Origin: Neisseria weixii | GTDB lineage: Bacteria > Pseudomonadota > Gammaproteobacteria > Burkholderiales > Neisseriaceae | Length of the DNA: 64,000 nt | Reading direction: 5' to 3' | NCBI RefSeq assembly: GCF_002327085.1 | Contig: NZ_CP023429.1 | Coordinates: 2,408,383 to 2,472,382 of the forward strand | Shown here: in pieces, positions 46,694 to 56,003 of the stretch | Layout: every line of letters starts with the position of its first letter | Position numbering within the stretch: the stretch's first letter is position 1 | Translations under genes and position numbers: made by a program | Notes under the pieces: model-generated | Seen by the model: the letters and a program-made list of their open reading frames with translations, nothing else | Told to the model about the DNA's origin: nothing | The model's database searches: none

Positions 46694-47608
46694 TTACCAC
46701 AGCGCCAACGCAGTCAAACTCATCTCTCGCTGCCCTTTTTGCGGCACAATATTTTGATCGGGCAATTCCAATTCATAGCGTGCGCCGTTTCGTTCGGCTT
46801 GCAATACGCGGAAACACAACCAGCCGGCCAATGCGTCCACGCTCGCCCCTTGCGGGTAATCCCGGTAGGAAATGATGTGGCTGCTGCTGCTTTGGTCTTG
46901 CGCTTCAAAACGTTTGTCGAGCAGTTGGCCGGTTTTGGCATAGGCTTTCCAGGCGACGTGCTGCAAAGATGTGCCGTCGGCGTGCACCTGCAAATGCGAC
47001 AAATCGTCGCTGCTTTGGGCAAACACGGCACGGGCTTCGCGGACTTCGTCGGCATGAAACGCAGACGGCACGTCATGCGCCACCGGTGCGGGAAAAGCCA
47101 CTTTGTCGCTCAGCCCCTGCCACACCGCTTCTACCGTGCAAATCCCGAAAGGCGCGGCGCTGGTAATATGCCACTCAGGCAGAAACACATAGCCACGCAG
47201 ATGCGCCTCCAGTGGCAATTCCACATTCGGTTGGCCGTCTGAAACCCGCCATTCCTGCCGGCGCTCCTGATTATCTGCCTGCACCCACAGCCAACGACGG
47301 CGCACTTTACCTTCAACCTGTAAGGTCAGCACGGTCGGGGCACCGACAAAGATTTCAGACGGCATCAGCCACACCAACCGCAACCCGAGCAATTGTTGCA
47401 CATTTTGCATCGTGCCGATAACAATAAAACCAAACAGCCAAAACGCGGCCACATAAGCCAAGTTGGCCTGATAATTCAATCCCACCAGCCACAGCAAGGC
47501 CACCATTACCGCCAAGCCCAGCCCCAATCGTGTCGGACGGATGCGCAGGTTGCGCCAAGCCGCTGCTTCATCGGGCAGCACCGGCGGGTGCTGTTCAGAC
47601 GGCCACAT
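46694..47608 (-). CDS. DUF58 protein (MoxR-associated)
   Basis: A 304-residue protein with two N-terminal membrane helices (LGLGLAVMVALLWLVGLNYQANLAYVAAFWLFGFI) and the DUF58 domain, including DDLSHLQVHADGTSLQHVAWKAYAKTGQLLDKRFEAQ. DUF58 proteins occur with MoxR ATPases and TgpA; the MoxR gene overlaps it here by 14 bases. The usual third gene, tgpA, is not downstream; IS and MITE remnants take its place. Function in envelope maintenance is inferred. Confidence 0.88.
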   Translation of the reverse strand: MWPSEQHPPVLPDEAAAWRNLRIRPTRLGLGLAVMVALLWLVGLNYQANLAYVAAFWLFGFIVIGTMQNVQQLLGLRLVWLMPSEIFVGAPTVLTLQVEGKVRRRWLWVQADNQERRQEWRVSDGQPNVELPLEAHLRGYVFLPEWHITSAAPFGICTVEAVWQGLSDKVAFPAPVAHDVPSAFHADEVREARAVFAQSSDDLSHLQVHADGTSLQHVAWKAYAKTGQLLDKRFEAQDQSSSSHIISYRDYPQGASVDALAGWLCFRVLQAERNGARYELELPDQNIVPQKGQREMSLTALALW

Positions 47609-48503
47609 GATTAAGTAAATCGCTTAAGATTCGGGAAGAAGTCAAACCCTGCTGCACCGGTTTGACGCGGTGATTCGCCACGGCCACCCATACCGCCTTA
47701 ATGTCGTCAGGCAACACATGGTTTCTGCCCTGCATAAATGCCCACGCTTTGGCCGCATTCACCACCGCCAAACCGGCGCGCGGGCTGAGTCCCATCACAA
47801 AACGGCCGGACTGGCGCGTGGCCTGCACCAAGCGGAACACATAATCCGCTGCTGCTGGCGAAAACTGCACCTTCGCCGCCGCCTGCTGCCATTGCTGTAA
47901 AGTCTGCGCGTCGCACACTGCTTGCAACTGCGTCATCAAATTACGACTGCTGCCTTGAAAATAAAGCTGCTTTTCCGCTTCCGCGGCCGGGTAGCCCATA
48001 CTCAAACGCATCATAAAGCGGTCGAGCTGCGATTCGGGCAATGGAAACGTGCCGAGCTGCTCAGTCGGGTTTTGCGTGGCCATCACAATAAAGGGCTTGG
48101 GCAGCGTATAGGTTTTGCCGTCCACCGACACCTGCCGCTCTTCCATCGCTTCCAACAAAGCCGATTGCAGCTTCGGTGATGCACGGTTGATTTCGTCGGC
48201 CAGCAAAAACTCATGAAACACCGGGCCCGGATGAAACTCGAATCTGTCTTCATTCGGACGAAAAATATTCACGCCCAGCAAATCCGAGGGCAGCATGTCG
48301 TTGGTAAACTGCACGCGTTGGTAACGCAAACCCAATACTGTCGCCGCGCCTTGCGACAAAGTGGTTTTGCCCACGCCCGGTACATCTTCCAGCAGCACAT
48401 GCCCACCTGCCAAAACTGCGGCCATCAATTGCTGCAAAACCAATTCTTTCCCCAAAATCAGCCGATTAAGCTGCCCTAATGCGTGTTGGATCTGTTGATT
48501 CAT
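47595..48503 (-). CDS. MoxR-type AAA+ ATPase
   Basis: Chaperone-like ATPase of 302 residues. Walker A is LLEDVPGVGKTTLSQ (about 34-48), Walker B LLADEINRASPKLQSALLEAMEERQVS, sensor 1 VMATQNPTEQLGTFPLPESQLDRF and an arginine-rich region ATRQSGRFVMGLSPRAGLAVV. Together with the overlapping DUF58 gene it forms a two-gene operon. Confidence 0.93.
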   Translation of the reverse strand: MNQQIQHALGQLNRLILGKELVLQQLMAAVLAGGHVLLEDVPGVGKTTLSQGAATVLGLRYQRVQFTNDMLPSDLLGVNIFRPNEDRFEFHPGPVFHEFLLADEINRASPKLQSALLEAMEERQVSVDGKTYTLPKPFIVMATQNPTEQLGTFPLPESQLDRFMMRLSMGYPAAEAEKQLYFQGSSRNLMTQLQAVCDAQTLQQWQQAAAKVQFSPAAADYVFRLVQATRQSGRFVMGLSPRAGLAVVNAAKAWAFMQGRNHVLPDDIKAVWVAVANHRVKPVQQGLTSSRILSDLLNHVAV

Positions 48504-48559
48504 TATTATTTCTTCAATGGCTAATCATTCAGACGGCATTTTAACACGAAGCCCAAAGA

Positions 48560-48592
48560 AAAGGCCGTCTGAAACAGTTTCAGACGGCCGGT
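48560..48592. terminator. Paired-DUS terminator
   Basis: AAGGCCGTCTGAAAC and GTTTCAGACGGCC form a stem with a very short loop between the small acidic gene (stop at 48608) and moxR. Confidence 0.72.
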
Positions 48593-48607
48593 GTTTTCAT
48601 TTGATGG

Positions 48608-48838
48608 TTATTCGTCGGCTTTGATTTCCAAGCCGCCGATCGGACCGGAATCCGGCACAATCTCTTCTTCATCCAATTTACGCGCTTCGATTTCTTCGTC
48701 AGACAACGGTTCTTCGGCATAACGTACCACGCTGTCTACTGAATCTTCAATCACCAATTCACGCTCCAGGGCTTCCATTTCGGCAGCCGAAGACACATCG
48801 AAAGTGCTGGCTTGATTGGTTGGGGTATCCGTACTCAT
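48608..48838 (-). CDS. Small acidic protein of unknown function
   Basis: A 76-residue protein from the ATG at 48836-48838, supported by AAGGAG eight bases upstream. It is strongly acidic and hydrophilic (EMEALERELVIEDSVDSVV, PLSDEEIEARKLDEEEIVPD), with no Cys, signal peptide or membrane segment. I do not recognise the family. It lies after tldD on the same strand, but a DUS hairpin separates them, so it may be a separate unit. Confidence 0.65.
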   Translation of the reverse strand: MSTDTPTNQASTFDVSSAAEMEALERELVIEDSVDSVVRYAEEPLSDEEIEARKLDEEEIVPDSGPIGGLEIKADE

Positions 48839-48941
48839 GGTTTTCTCCTTATTCGAATGAAAATACTTTTTACAACGTGTCTTCATCGTAACAGAAAAAC
48901 CGTTACCAGCCGTCTGAAAATGTATTTTTTGGTAAATATAA

Positions 48942-48974
48942 AGGCCGTCTGAAAAGTTTAATTTCAGACGGCCT
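48942..48974 (-). terminator. Paired-DUS terminator of tldD
   Basis: AAAGGCCGTCTGAAA and TTTCAGACGGCCT around a short AT loop, two bases after the tldD stop. Confidence 0.75.
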
Positions 48975-48975
48975 A

Positions 48976-50420
48976 TCACTTAAATTTCACTTCCCCAACG
49001 GTCAGCCCCGCATCAATACGCAAGGTCGGTTGTCCTACGCCGACGGGTACGCTTTGGCCGTCTTTGCCGCACACGCCCACGCCGCTGTCGAGCGCGGTAT
49101 CGTTGCCGGCCATGGAAACGTGTTTCAGCACTTCCGAACCGCTGCCGATGATGGTCGCACCTTTGACCGGATATTGCAGCTTGCCGTTTTCAACCCACCA
49201 CGCTTCGGATGCGGAAAACACGAATTTGCCGCTGGTGATGTCAACTTGCCCGCCGCCGAAATTGACAGCGTAAATGCCTTTATCCACCGATGCGATGATT
49301 TCTTGCGGGTCGTAGGCGCCGTTTTCCATAAAGGTGTTGGTCATGCGCGGCATAGGGGCGGAGGCGTAACTTTCACGGCGTCCGTTGCCGGTGGCCGGTA
49401 CACCCATCAGGCGCGCGTTGGTTTCGTCTTGCATGTAGCCGACCAAAATACCGTCTTCGATCAACACGGTGCGGCGGGTTTCGTTGCCTTCGTCGTCGAT
49501 ATTCAACGAGCCTCGGCGCTCGGCAATGTCGCCTTGGTCAACTACGGTTACGCCTTTGGCTGCTACTTGGTCACCGATGCGGCCGGTAAACACGCTGGTT
49601 TCTTTGCGGTTAAAATCGCCTTCCAAGCCATGACCGACGGCTTCGTGCAACAACACGCCCGGCCAACCGTTGCCCAAAACCACGGTCATTTCACCGGCAG
49701 GTGCAGGACGCGATTCGAGATTGGTCAGAGCTTGTTTCACGGCGGAATCAACAAACTTTTGCACCAATTGTTCATCAAAACAAGCCAAATCGTAACGGCC
49801 GCCGCCCCCGAACCGCCCTGCTCGCGACGGTCGCCCTGCTTAGCAATCACGCTCACATTCAGACGCACCATGGGGCGGATGTCGGCGGCGTGTTTGCCGT
49901 CTAAACGCGCGAGATAAATCATGTCGTGTTCGCAGGTCAAACCCGCCATCACTTGCACAATACGCGGATCGGCAGCCTTGGCTAAGGCTTCGACTTTGTT
50001 CAACAAAGCTACTTTGGCTGCCGAATCCAAACTGGCAATCGGGTCAATCACGGCATGGACGGGTTTGCCGTACACCGCGCCAGGCACTTTAATGCTTTGC
50101 CCGCTCCCCGCCGCCCCAATTACGCGCACGGCTTGGGCTGATCGGTTAATCGAATCGATGTTGAGACTGTCGGCATAGGCAAAGGCTGTTTTATCGCCCG
50201 ATACGGCACGCACGCCAACGCCTTGGTCAATCTGAAAACTGCCCGATTTCACCATGCCTTCTTCCAAATGCCAGCTTTCATAGGCCGTGCGCTGACAGTA
50301 AATATCGGCATAATCGACATGATGCGCGCCGATTAGGCTCAGGCTTTTGGCCAACAATTCTGGTGAAAGTTGATTGGCTTCAAGCAAATCACGTTGTACT
50401 TGAAAATAGGTTTGCTGCAT
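48976..50420 (-). CDS. tldD: Metalloprotease TldD, apparent frameshift
   Basis: Subunit of the TldD/TldE(PmbA) zinc protease, which unfolds and cleaves peptides such as modified microcin precursors and CcdA. The N-terminal half starts at 50420 and breaks at RREQGGSG; adding one base to the C5 run at 49805-49809 restores [13 protein letters not shown] and joins the catalytic half with the HExxxH motif [16 protein letters not shown]. The corrected length is 481 residues, usual for TldD. The partner tldE is not in the window. Confidence 0.93.
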
Positions 50421-50614
50421 GGTTTTCAGACGGCCTTTTCAGAAAAGTTTAATCAAAAGAGTGGTGTGGAATTATACGGTATTTGCACAGGCTTGGGCAT
50501 GTTGATTGTTTGCTGCTATGTCTGTTTTTATGTTTGAATATCTGAGACACAAAATTTTATTTCTATATAATTCAATTATTTAATAAAAAATTTCCTAGCA
50601 AACACACTTTGTTA

Positions 50615-50642
50615 TTGATAATAGTTATTATTATAGTATAAT
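50615..50642 (+). promoter_or_regulatory. Fur-boxed promoter of the candidate nrrF
   Basis: TTGATA (50615-50620) and TATAAT (50637-50642) are 16 bp apart. Between and over them lies TGATAATAGTTATTATTAT, a good match to the Fur box (alternating GATAAT/ATTATC units). Fur with iron would block this promoter, so transcription is expected under iron starvation. Confidence 0.7.
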
Positions 50643-50648
50643 AAAACT

Positions 50649-50850
50649 CACTCGGCAGCGTCCTGCACCGAGCCATTAAACGACAGAATGAACCCTTATT
50701 AATTTTTCCTTAAACTTTGTTCGTCGGCCAATCTCCCTTGCCGATGTCTTTACGGAGTGTGCGTATACGACATATTGACTGTTCCCTTTATCAGATACTC
50801 AAAACCGAAAACAGCAAACCCGTTGTCTGGACAACGGGTTTGCTGTTTGA
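50649..50850 (+). ncRNA. nrrF: Candidate iron-responsive sRNA NrrF
   Basis: Between the divergent promoter region after tldD and the SPOR gene, downstream of a Fur-boxed promoter, lies about 200 nt without a credible reading frame. It ends in a strong 17-bp hairpin (AACAGCAAACCCGTTGT with loop CTGG, 50810-50847). In meningococci nrrF is a Fur-repressed sRNA in an intergenic region next to the SPOR/BirA-Baf genes, and the same neighbours are here (SPOR and birA-coaX). The exact 5' and 3' ends and sequence identity to known NrrF are not checked; the T-run after the hairpin is short. Known NrrF lowers sdhCDAB and reportedly pet mRNAs. Confidence 0.65.
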
Positions 50851-50874
50851 TAAGTACATGAAATAAAAAGGCCG

Positions 50875-51075
50875 GAGCCTTCGCAAAACCTCATGAACCA
50901 TCAATAAAAAACTAAACAGCCGTCATTTCCGCAAAGGCGGAATCGGGATCCATCTTAAAATTTCAGAAACTTATTTTATTCAATAGTTTGCCATGTTCAA
51001 ACATGGATTCCCGCCTGCGCGGGAATGACGTCGATTCTTGGTGCCGTGGCTTTTCAGGGAGTTTTGCAAAAGTCC
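50875..51075. repeat. Composite IS1106-end/dRS3 repeat, copy 2 (inverted)
   Basis: Inverted relative of 24033-24230: outer ends GGAGCCTTCGCAAAACC and TTTTGCAAAAGTCCC, an intact dRS3 20-mer at 51007-51026, and a decayed one near 50933. The segment reading AGCCACGGCACCAAGAA on the other strand is shared. Confidence 0.75.
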
Positions 51076-51076
51076 C

Positions 51077-51115
51077 AAGCCGTCTGAAAACCTCACACAT
51101 TTTTCAGACGGCCTT
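51077..51115 (-). terminator. Paired-DUS terminator of the SPOR operon
   Basis: AAGCCGTCTGAAAA and TTTTCAGACGGCCTT around 10 bases, 12 bases after the SPOR gene stop. Confidence 0.75.
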
Positions 51116-51126
51116 GCATTATTTAA

Positions 51127-52007
51127 CTAACGACAGGCTCTCACATTAAGATTACCGTAGCGCCCTACCACATTGCGGATATCTTGTGCATCACGTTCGT
51201 TAACCGCCATAAAGGTTACGGTCATGCGCGAGACGCTCAAAGTGCCGTTAGGTGTGCTACCTTTTTCTTCCTGTTCCCAAATACGCGCGCCACCGAAACC
51301 GGCACCGGCCAAGCGTGAAATCAGGATTTGTGCAGAAGAACGGCTGCGGGCCACACCGACGCTGATTTCACCGTTGTACACCACACCGGTAAAGCCTTTG
51401 CTGTTTAAGTTTTCCAGCTGCGTCACGGCATCGCCGTCGGACGGCAGCAACACGCGGAAGGTTTTATTCACCGCATTTTCGCCTTTTTTGGCCGAACGTT
51501 TTTCCACGCTGCGGCTGGCGGCATGCGGCCAACGGGTCAACAGGCCTTTGATGCGATGATAATCGTCTTCATCCATGGAAACGCTGGCGGTAGCAACGCA
51601 TTGACGCGATGAGTTATCACCCTGTTCGACATTGGCCTGCATTGCCAGTTGAGAATCTGCACCTTTTTGCTGCGCTTCTTTTTCACGCTTGGCTTTTTCT
51701 TCACGTGCCTTTTTCTCTTTAGCCAGCTTTTCTTCCCGCTCTTTTTGTTTGCGTGCGGCAATGGCTTCTTCCGATTCAGGCTCCGGAATATCGGCATTGT
51801 TTTCCGGCACGCTAACCCACTCCGGCGCGCTGTTTTCAGACGGCGCAACAGGTTGCGGCTCCAAAGAAGCCGGACGTGCCAATTCGTGTGTTCCGCCTTC
51901 CAGCGGCGCCTTGGCTGCCTCAGGCTGTTTTTCTGTCATGCGGTGCGCCACCATTCCCCGAATACGATGATATTAAGCGCGACCAACACAGCGAATAACC
52001 ATTTCAT
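51127..52007 (-). CDS. SPOR-domain membrane protein, apparent frameshift
   Basis: Bitopic envelope protein predicted to bind denuded glycan at the septum. The true start is the ATG at 52005-52007 ([17 protein letters not shown]), which overlaps the birA-coaX stop as ATGA. Adding one base to the C4 run at 51956-51959 joins it to [15 protein letters not shown] and gives 293 residues: one membrane helix, a Pro/Glu-rich linker, a charged coiled-coil-like stretch ([20 protein letters not shown]) and a C-terminal SPOR-type domain ([26 protein letters not shown]). Confidence 0.82.
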
Positions 52008-53755
52008 TTTTGTTCTATCCAGTTGAGTAAGCCGTAAATGACGAGATTATCTACAATTTTGACTGTATTGTCCAAAACAAAAGCTTCCGGTAAGGCCTGC
52101 ACTACTTTGGCCGCACCGCCACCGGTGATGATGACGTCAACTTTTTTTTCCGAGCCGGCTTTTTGTTTCAGACGGCCGTGCATCATTATCAGTGCACCGC
52201 ACACCGCATCCATCATGCCGCTGGCCAAAGCATTGGATGTGGTCGTCGGGAAAGGATAGACCTTACCGATAGGGCGGTTGAGATTGGCGGTTTTCAGCGC
52301 CATCGCTTCTTTCATGAGATGAAAGCCGGGCATAATCGTGCCGCCGAGATAGTGATTGTCGTCAGTCAGCGCATCGGTGGTGACTGCTGTGCCGCAGCTT
52401 ACCACCACGCAGGCGTTTTGACTGAAACGGCGGCTGCCCAAGGCATTGAACCAACGGTCGGAACCATGTTCAGCCGGATTGCGGTAATGATTGCGCACAC
52501 CCAAGGCCTGCACCATTGACGGCAGCCATTCGATCGACCGGGACAATTGCTCCGCGACCAAGGCTTTTTTGGTTTCGCCACACACTGCGCATCCCACCAC
52601 TTTCACCAGGCCGTCTGAACGCTCGCGCCATTCTTCACCCAAGCGGCTCAAATCGCGGTAAGGCGCGCGGCTCACTTCGCTGAACGCGCCGTTTTCCACC
52701 CATGCCCATTTCAGTTGGCTGTTGCCACCGTCAAGCAGCAGATAGCGTTCGTTGCGCACAATGGTTTGCGGCAGCGGATTATCATTCGGCCGCAAACTGA
52801 TTTCGCCACTGACGATGGTTTTTTCACCTGTGTCGGTAGCCAAACGCAACGCGCCCTGCTCGTTTACACCCGATACCGTACCTTCATACACCGCCACGCC
52901 GTCCCGCAACAATATGACAGAACGGTTGTGGTCGCGGTTAGCGGCCTGATATTCGCCCAACATTGTATTGAAACCGCTTTGCGCAAAGGCTTCGAACGCC
53001 CTGTTTAATTCAGCCAGCAAGGCGCTCATCAATTGGTTAACCGTCGCACCGCGCTGTGAGGCTGTCTGAAACAAAGCCTGTACCGAAGCGGCGTTTTCTA
53101 CTTCTTTGGGCAACACAAAGTTCACACCGATACCGACCACTGCAACCGTTTGCCCGCCGTTTCGCACGGTTTCGATGAGAATGCCGCCGAGCTTATCTCG
53201 CCCGACCACCAAATCATTCGGCCATTTGATTTCCGTGTTCAATCCTAATTTTGCCAAAGCACGGTGACAGGCCAACGCCGCAACCAAGGCCAACGCACTT
53301 AATTCGTGCTGCGGCTTCTCAAATGCCCAGCCGAAACTGAACATCAAGCATTCACCCAAACGATGCTGCCAACTGCGCCCCTGACGCCCGCGTCCTTTAC
53401 TTTGAAAATGCGCCACACACAAAGCTTTGTGTGCTTTTTGTGCCGATTCGCGCGCCAAAGCCAATATTTCATCATTGCTGGAAACGCATTCGTGCTTTAA
53501 GGCCGTCTGAAAACCATAAACCTGTGCCAAACGTTGCAAAGCTTCGGCTTCAAACACCGCCAAACGCCGTACCAGTCGCCATTGCCCGTCGTGTTGGCGC
53601 AACAAACCGCGAATATGCGGCGGCATTTGCTGCCAAAATCCGTTGAGTTGTTGCGGCTTCACACCGGCCAAACGGCTCAATTGCGACACATGCTGCCGCA
53701 AGCCGTCTGAAAGCGCCGCCAATACCTGCCAATGCTGAGGCTTCATGCTGCTCAT
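52004..53755 (-). CDS. Bifunctional biotin protein ligase / type III pantothenate kinase
   Basis: A fusion known in Neisseria as BirA/Baf. Residues 1-330 are BirA-like: a winged-helix region, then [23 protein letters not shown] (biotin-binding loop), [22 protein letters not shown]. Residues about 335-583 are Coa[19 protein letters not shown], the [12 protein letters not shown] segment, [13 protein letters not shown] and [11 protein letters not shown]. One chain therefore biotinylates acetyl-CoA carboxylase and starts CoA synthesis. It overlaps hldE-C upstream and the SPOR gene downstream by 4 bases each. Confidence 0.93.
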   Translation of the reverse strand: MSSMKPQHWQVLAALSDGLRQHVSQLSRLAGVKPQQLNGFWQQMPPHIRGLLRQHDGQWRLVRRLAVFEAEALQRLAQVYGFQTALKHECVSSNDEILALARESAQKAHKALCVAHFQSKGRGRQGRSWQHRLGECLMFSFGWAFEKPQHELSALALVAALACHRALAKLGLNTEIKWPNDLVVGRDKLGGILIETVRNGGQTVAVVGIGVNFVLPKEVENAASVQALFQTASQRGATVNQLMSALLAELNRAFEAFAQSGFNTMLGEYQAANRDHNRSVILLRDGVAVYEGTVSGVNEQGALRLATDTGEKTIVSGEISLRPNDNPLPQTIVRNERYLLLDGGNSQLKWAWVENGAFSEVSRAPYRDLSRLGEEWRERSDGLVKVVGCAVCGETKKALVAEQLSRSIEWLPSMVQALGVRNHYRNPAEHGSDRWFNALGSRRFSQNACVVVSCGTAVTTDALTDDNHYLGGTIMPGFHLMKEAMALKTANLNRPIGKVYPFPTTTSNALASGMMDAVCGALIMMHGRLKQKAGSEKKVDVIITGGGAAKVVQALPEAFVLDNTVKIVDNLVIYGLLNWIEQK

Positions 53756-54258
53756 TTACCGGCTACCTCTGCGGCACGGATTTTCGCCAGTGTTTGCGTG
53801 GTGGACGTTTGGTGCAAAAACGGAATCGAATACACCTTGCCGCCACGCGCCAACGTTTCTTGCGAACCGACGATTTTGTCTACCGTCCAATCCCCGCCTT
53901 TAACCAAAATATCCGGCTTAACCAACTCAATCAAAGCAGCCGGCATATCGTCATCAAACCACGTCACCACGTCTACGCTGGCCAACGCTGCCGCTACCGC
54001 CGCACGATTTTCTAAAGGATTAATCGGGCGGTCGTCACCCTTGCCTTGACGGCGCACGGAACCATCAGTGTTTAAGGCCAAAATCATGGCCGCACCGGTT
54101 GCGCGTGCCTGCGCTAAATAGGTAACATGGCCGCGGTGCAAAATATCAAAACAGCCGTTGGTAAACACCAGCGGGCGCGGCAAAGCAGCCAAGCGTTCGA
54201 CAAGCGCCTCAGGCGGGCAGATTTTTTGCTCAAAATCAGGTAAAGGCCATTCGGACAT
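53752..54258 (-). CDS. rfaE2: D-glycero-beta-D-manno-heptose 1-phosphate adenylyltransferase
   Basis: Makes ADP-heptose for the inner core of lipooligosaccharide. The 168-residue protein is the stand-alone adenylyltransferase (HldE C-domain) form, with the nucleotidyltransferase signature [32 protein letters not shown] and [14 protein letters not shown] take the ATG at 54256-54258 ([11 protein letters not shown]); the frame is open for 22 more codons. First gene of a three-gene overlapping operon with birA-coaX and the SPOR gene. Confidence 0.93.
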   Translation of the reverse strand: MSEWPLPDFEQKICPPEALVERLAALPRPLVFTNGCFDILHRGHVTYLAQARATGAAMILALNTDGSVRRQGKGDDRPINPLENRAAVAAALASVDVVTWFDDDMPAALIELVKPDILVKGGDWTVDKIVGSQETLARGGKVYSIPFLHQTSTTQTLAKIRAAEVAGK

Positions 54259-54326
54259 AATGCATTCCATCGTTTCATTCAGATTAAGGCTATAATACCG
54301 AAGCGCCGTGAAAAGGCAAAGCAAAA

Positions 54327-54358
54327 GGCCGTCTGAAAAGCTTTCAGACGGCCTTTTA
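54327..54358. terminator. Paired-DUS hairpin
   Basis: AAAAGGCCGTCTGAAA and TTTCAGACGGCCTTTT around AGC, between the tRNA cluster and the rfaE2 operon. Confidence 0.75.
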
Positions 54359-54390
54359 CGTGTGCTTTTGTGAATTTAATGTGACAAATA

Positions 54391-54420
54391 AAAAAACCTG
54401 CCTTTTAAAGGCAGGTTTTT
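54391..54420 (-). terminator. Terminator of the four-tRNA operon
   Basis: AACCTGCC and GGCAGGTT around TTTTAAA, with A6 on one side and T7 on the other; on the minus strand it follows the last tRNA by 7 bases. Confidence 0.9.
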
Positions 54421-54427
54421 TTATTTT

Positions 54428-54505
54428 TGGTCGGGGCGGTGGGATTCGAACTCACGACCCTCTGCTCCCAAAGCAGATGCGCTAACCAGGCTGCGCTACG
54501 CCCCG
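54428..54505 (-). tRNA. tRNA-Pro (UGG), copy 1, CCA encoded
   Basis: 78 nt; acceptor CGGGGCG/CGCCCCG, anticodon stem TCTGC/GCAGA with loop TTTGGGA (anticodon TGG), T-loop TTCGAAT. The T-stem GTGAG/CCCAC contains one A-C mismatch. Identical to the copy at 54705-54782. Confidence 0.93.
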
Positions 54506-54512
54506 ATATAGA

Positions 54513-54589
54513 TGGGGTGGCTAATGGGGCTCGAACCCACGACAACCGGAATCACAATCCGGGGCTCTACCAACTGAGCTATAGCCACC
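54513..54589 (-). tRNA. tRNA-His (GUG), CCA encoded
   Basis: 77 nt; acceptor GGTGGCTA/TAGCCACC including the extra G(-1):C73 pair of tRNA-His, anticodon stem CCGGA/TCCGG with loop TTGTGAT (anticodon GTG). Confidence 0.94.
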
Positions 54590-54599
54590 GTAAACTTTT

Positions 54600-54676
54600 T
54601 GGCACGCCCGACAGGAATCGAACCTGTAACCCCCGACTTAGAAGGTCGGTGCTCTATCCGGTTGAGCTACGGGCGC
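54600..54676 (-). tRNA. tRNA-Arg (UCU), CCA encoded
   Basis: 77 nt; acceptor GCGCCCG with 3' CGGGCGT, anticodon stem CCGAC/GTCGG with loop CTTCTAA (anticodon TCT), T-loop TTCGATT. Confidence 0.93.
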
Positions 54677-54704
54677 TCATGCCGTTACGTGCTGAAAACT
54701 GGTG

Positions 54705-54782
54705 TGGTCGGGGCGGTGGGATTCGAACTCACGACCCTCTGCTCCCAAAGCAGATGCGCTAACCAGGCTGCGCTACGCCCCG
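54705..54782 (-). tRNA. tRNA-Pro (UGG), copy 2, CCA encoded
   Basis: Identical in sequence to 54428-54505, including the A-C pair in the T-stem. It is the first gene of the operon Pro-Arg-His-Pro in transcription order. Confidence 0.93.
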
Positions 54783-55041
54783 ACTGGAAGTGTCAGACTA
54801 TACTGATTTTCGAAAATAACGTCAACCTTTACGGTTAACATTTTTTTAAAATTTCATTTATCTGATTATTTTTATTTAAAATTTAATTCCTGTCACCATT
54901 ATTTTACCTCCTGTAAATATTCAGGCCGTCTGAAAAATAATCACCATAAAATTGAAGATAAATAATGCAAAAAGGGGCTTAAAAATGAGATAATTACCCG
55001 ATTTTCCATTTTATCCCTTCCCTGGCAACGAGAGAGTAAAC

Positions 55042-55893
55042 ATGACTGCTCAATTAATTAACGGTAAAGAAGTTTCCCAACAGCGCTTGGCGGCAGTCGC
55101 CCAAGCAGTCGGACAACGCACAGCAGCCGGCTTGCGTACACCTTGTCTGGCCGTAGTTTTGGTCGGCGACGACCCCGCCAGCGCGGTTTATGTGCGCAAC
55201 AAAAAAACTGCCTGTCAAAAATCAGGCATTGCTTCTTTATCTTACGAATTACCTGCCGAAGCCGCGCAAGACCAATTACTGAAACTGGTGGACGAATTAA
55301 ACGCTAATCCTGAAGTGGACGGCATTTTGGTGCAACTGCCTTTGCCGAAACACATCGACAGCCAAGCTGTATTGGAGCGCATTTTGCCGCATAAAGACGT
55401 AGACGGCTTCCACCCTTACAACGTCGGCCGTTTAGCCGTAAAAATGCCGCTGATGCGCCCGTGTACTCCTAAAGGCGTGATGACGCTTCTTGAATCCTAT
55501 CGCATTAATCCAAAAGGAAAAAAAGCCGTGATTGTCGGTGCATCCAACATCGTCGGCAGACCGCAGGCTTTGGAATTGCTGCTGGCACGCGCAACCGTTA
55601 CCGTCTGCCACAGCGCAACGGAAAACCTGGCCGACGAAGTGGCACAAGCCGATATTTTGGTGGTGGGCGTGGGCATTCCGAACTTTGTCAAAGGCGAATG
55701 GGTAAAACCGGGTGCCGTAGTAATTGACGTGGGTATCAACCGTCTGGAAGACGGCAGCTTGTGCGGCGATGTGGAATTTGATGTCGCAAAAGAACGTGCA
55801 GCCATGATTACCCCTGTACCCGGCGGCGTCGGCCCTATGACGATTGCCACTCTTTTGGAAAACACCTTACACGCCGCTCAATTGCATGATTAA
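55042..55893 (+). CDS. folD: Methylenetetrahydrofolate dehydrogenase / cyclohydrolase
   Basis: Bifunctional one-carbon enzyme producing 10-formyl-THF. The 283-residue protein shows [23 protein letters not shown] (catalytic Lys and Tyr), [29 protein letters not shown], the NADP site [16 protein letters not shown] and [18 protein letters not shown]. Monocistronic, with GAGAG upstream of the ATG and an AT-rich 5' region. Confidence 0.97.
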   Translation: MTAQLINGKEVSQQRLAAVAQAVGQRTAAGLRTPCLAVVLVGDDPASAVYVRNKKTACQKSGIASLSYELPAEAAQDQLLKLVDELNANPEVDGILVQLPLPKHIDSQAVLERILPHKDVDGFHPYNVGRLAVKMPLMRPCTPKGVMTLLESYRINPKGKKAVIVGASNIVGRPQALELLLARATVTVCHSATENLADEVAQADILVVGVGIPNFVKGEWVKPGAVVIDVGINRLEDGSLCGDVEFDVAKERAAMITPVPGGVGPMTIATLLENTLHAAQLHD

Positions 55894-55941
55894 AGGTTGA
55901 ACCACCACTCTCAATTTTCAATAAGCGCTTCATCACATTAA

Positions 55942-55984
55942 AAAGCCGTCTGAAAAATTTTTGCAAACCTTTCAGACGGCCTTT
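55942..55984. terminator. Paired-DUS terminator between folD and pilC
   Basis: AAAGCCGTCTGAAA and TTTCAGACGGCCTTT around about 14 bases, between the converging folD and pilC genes. Confidence 0.78.
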
Positions 55985-56003
55985 CAGTTATTGCTACTTT
56001 AAT

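Noticed and set aside
54427..54838. Two open frames across the tRNA cluster
   Set aside because: They run antisense through the tRNA genes and repeat because the tRNA-Pro genes are duplicated.
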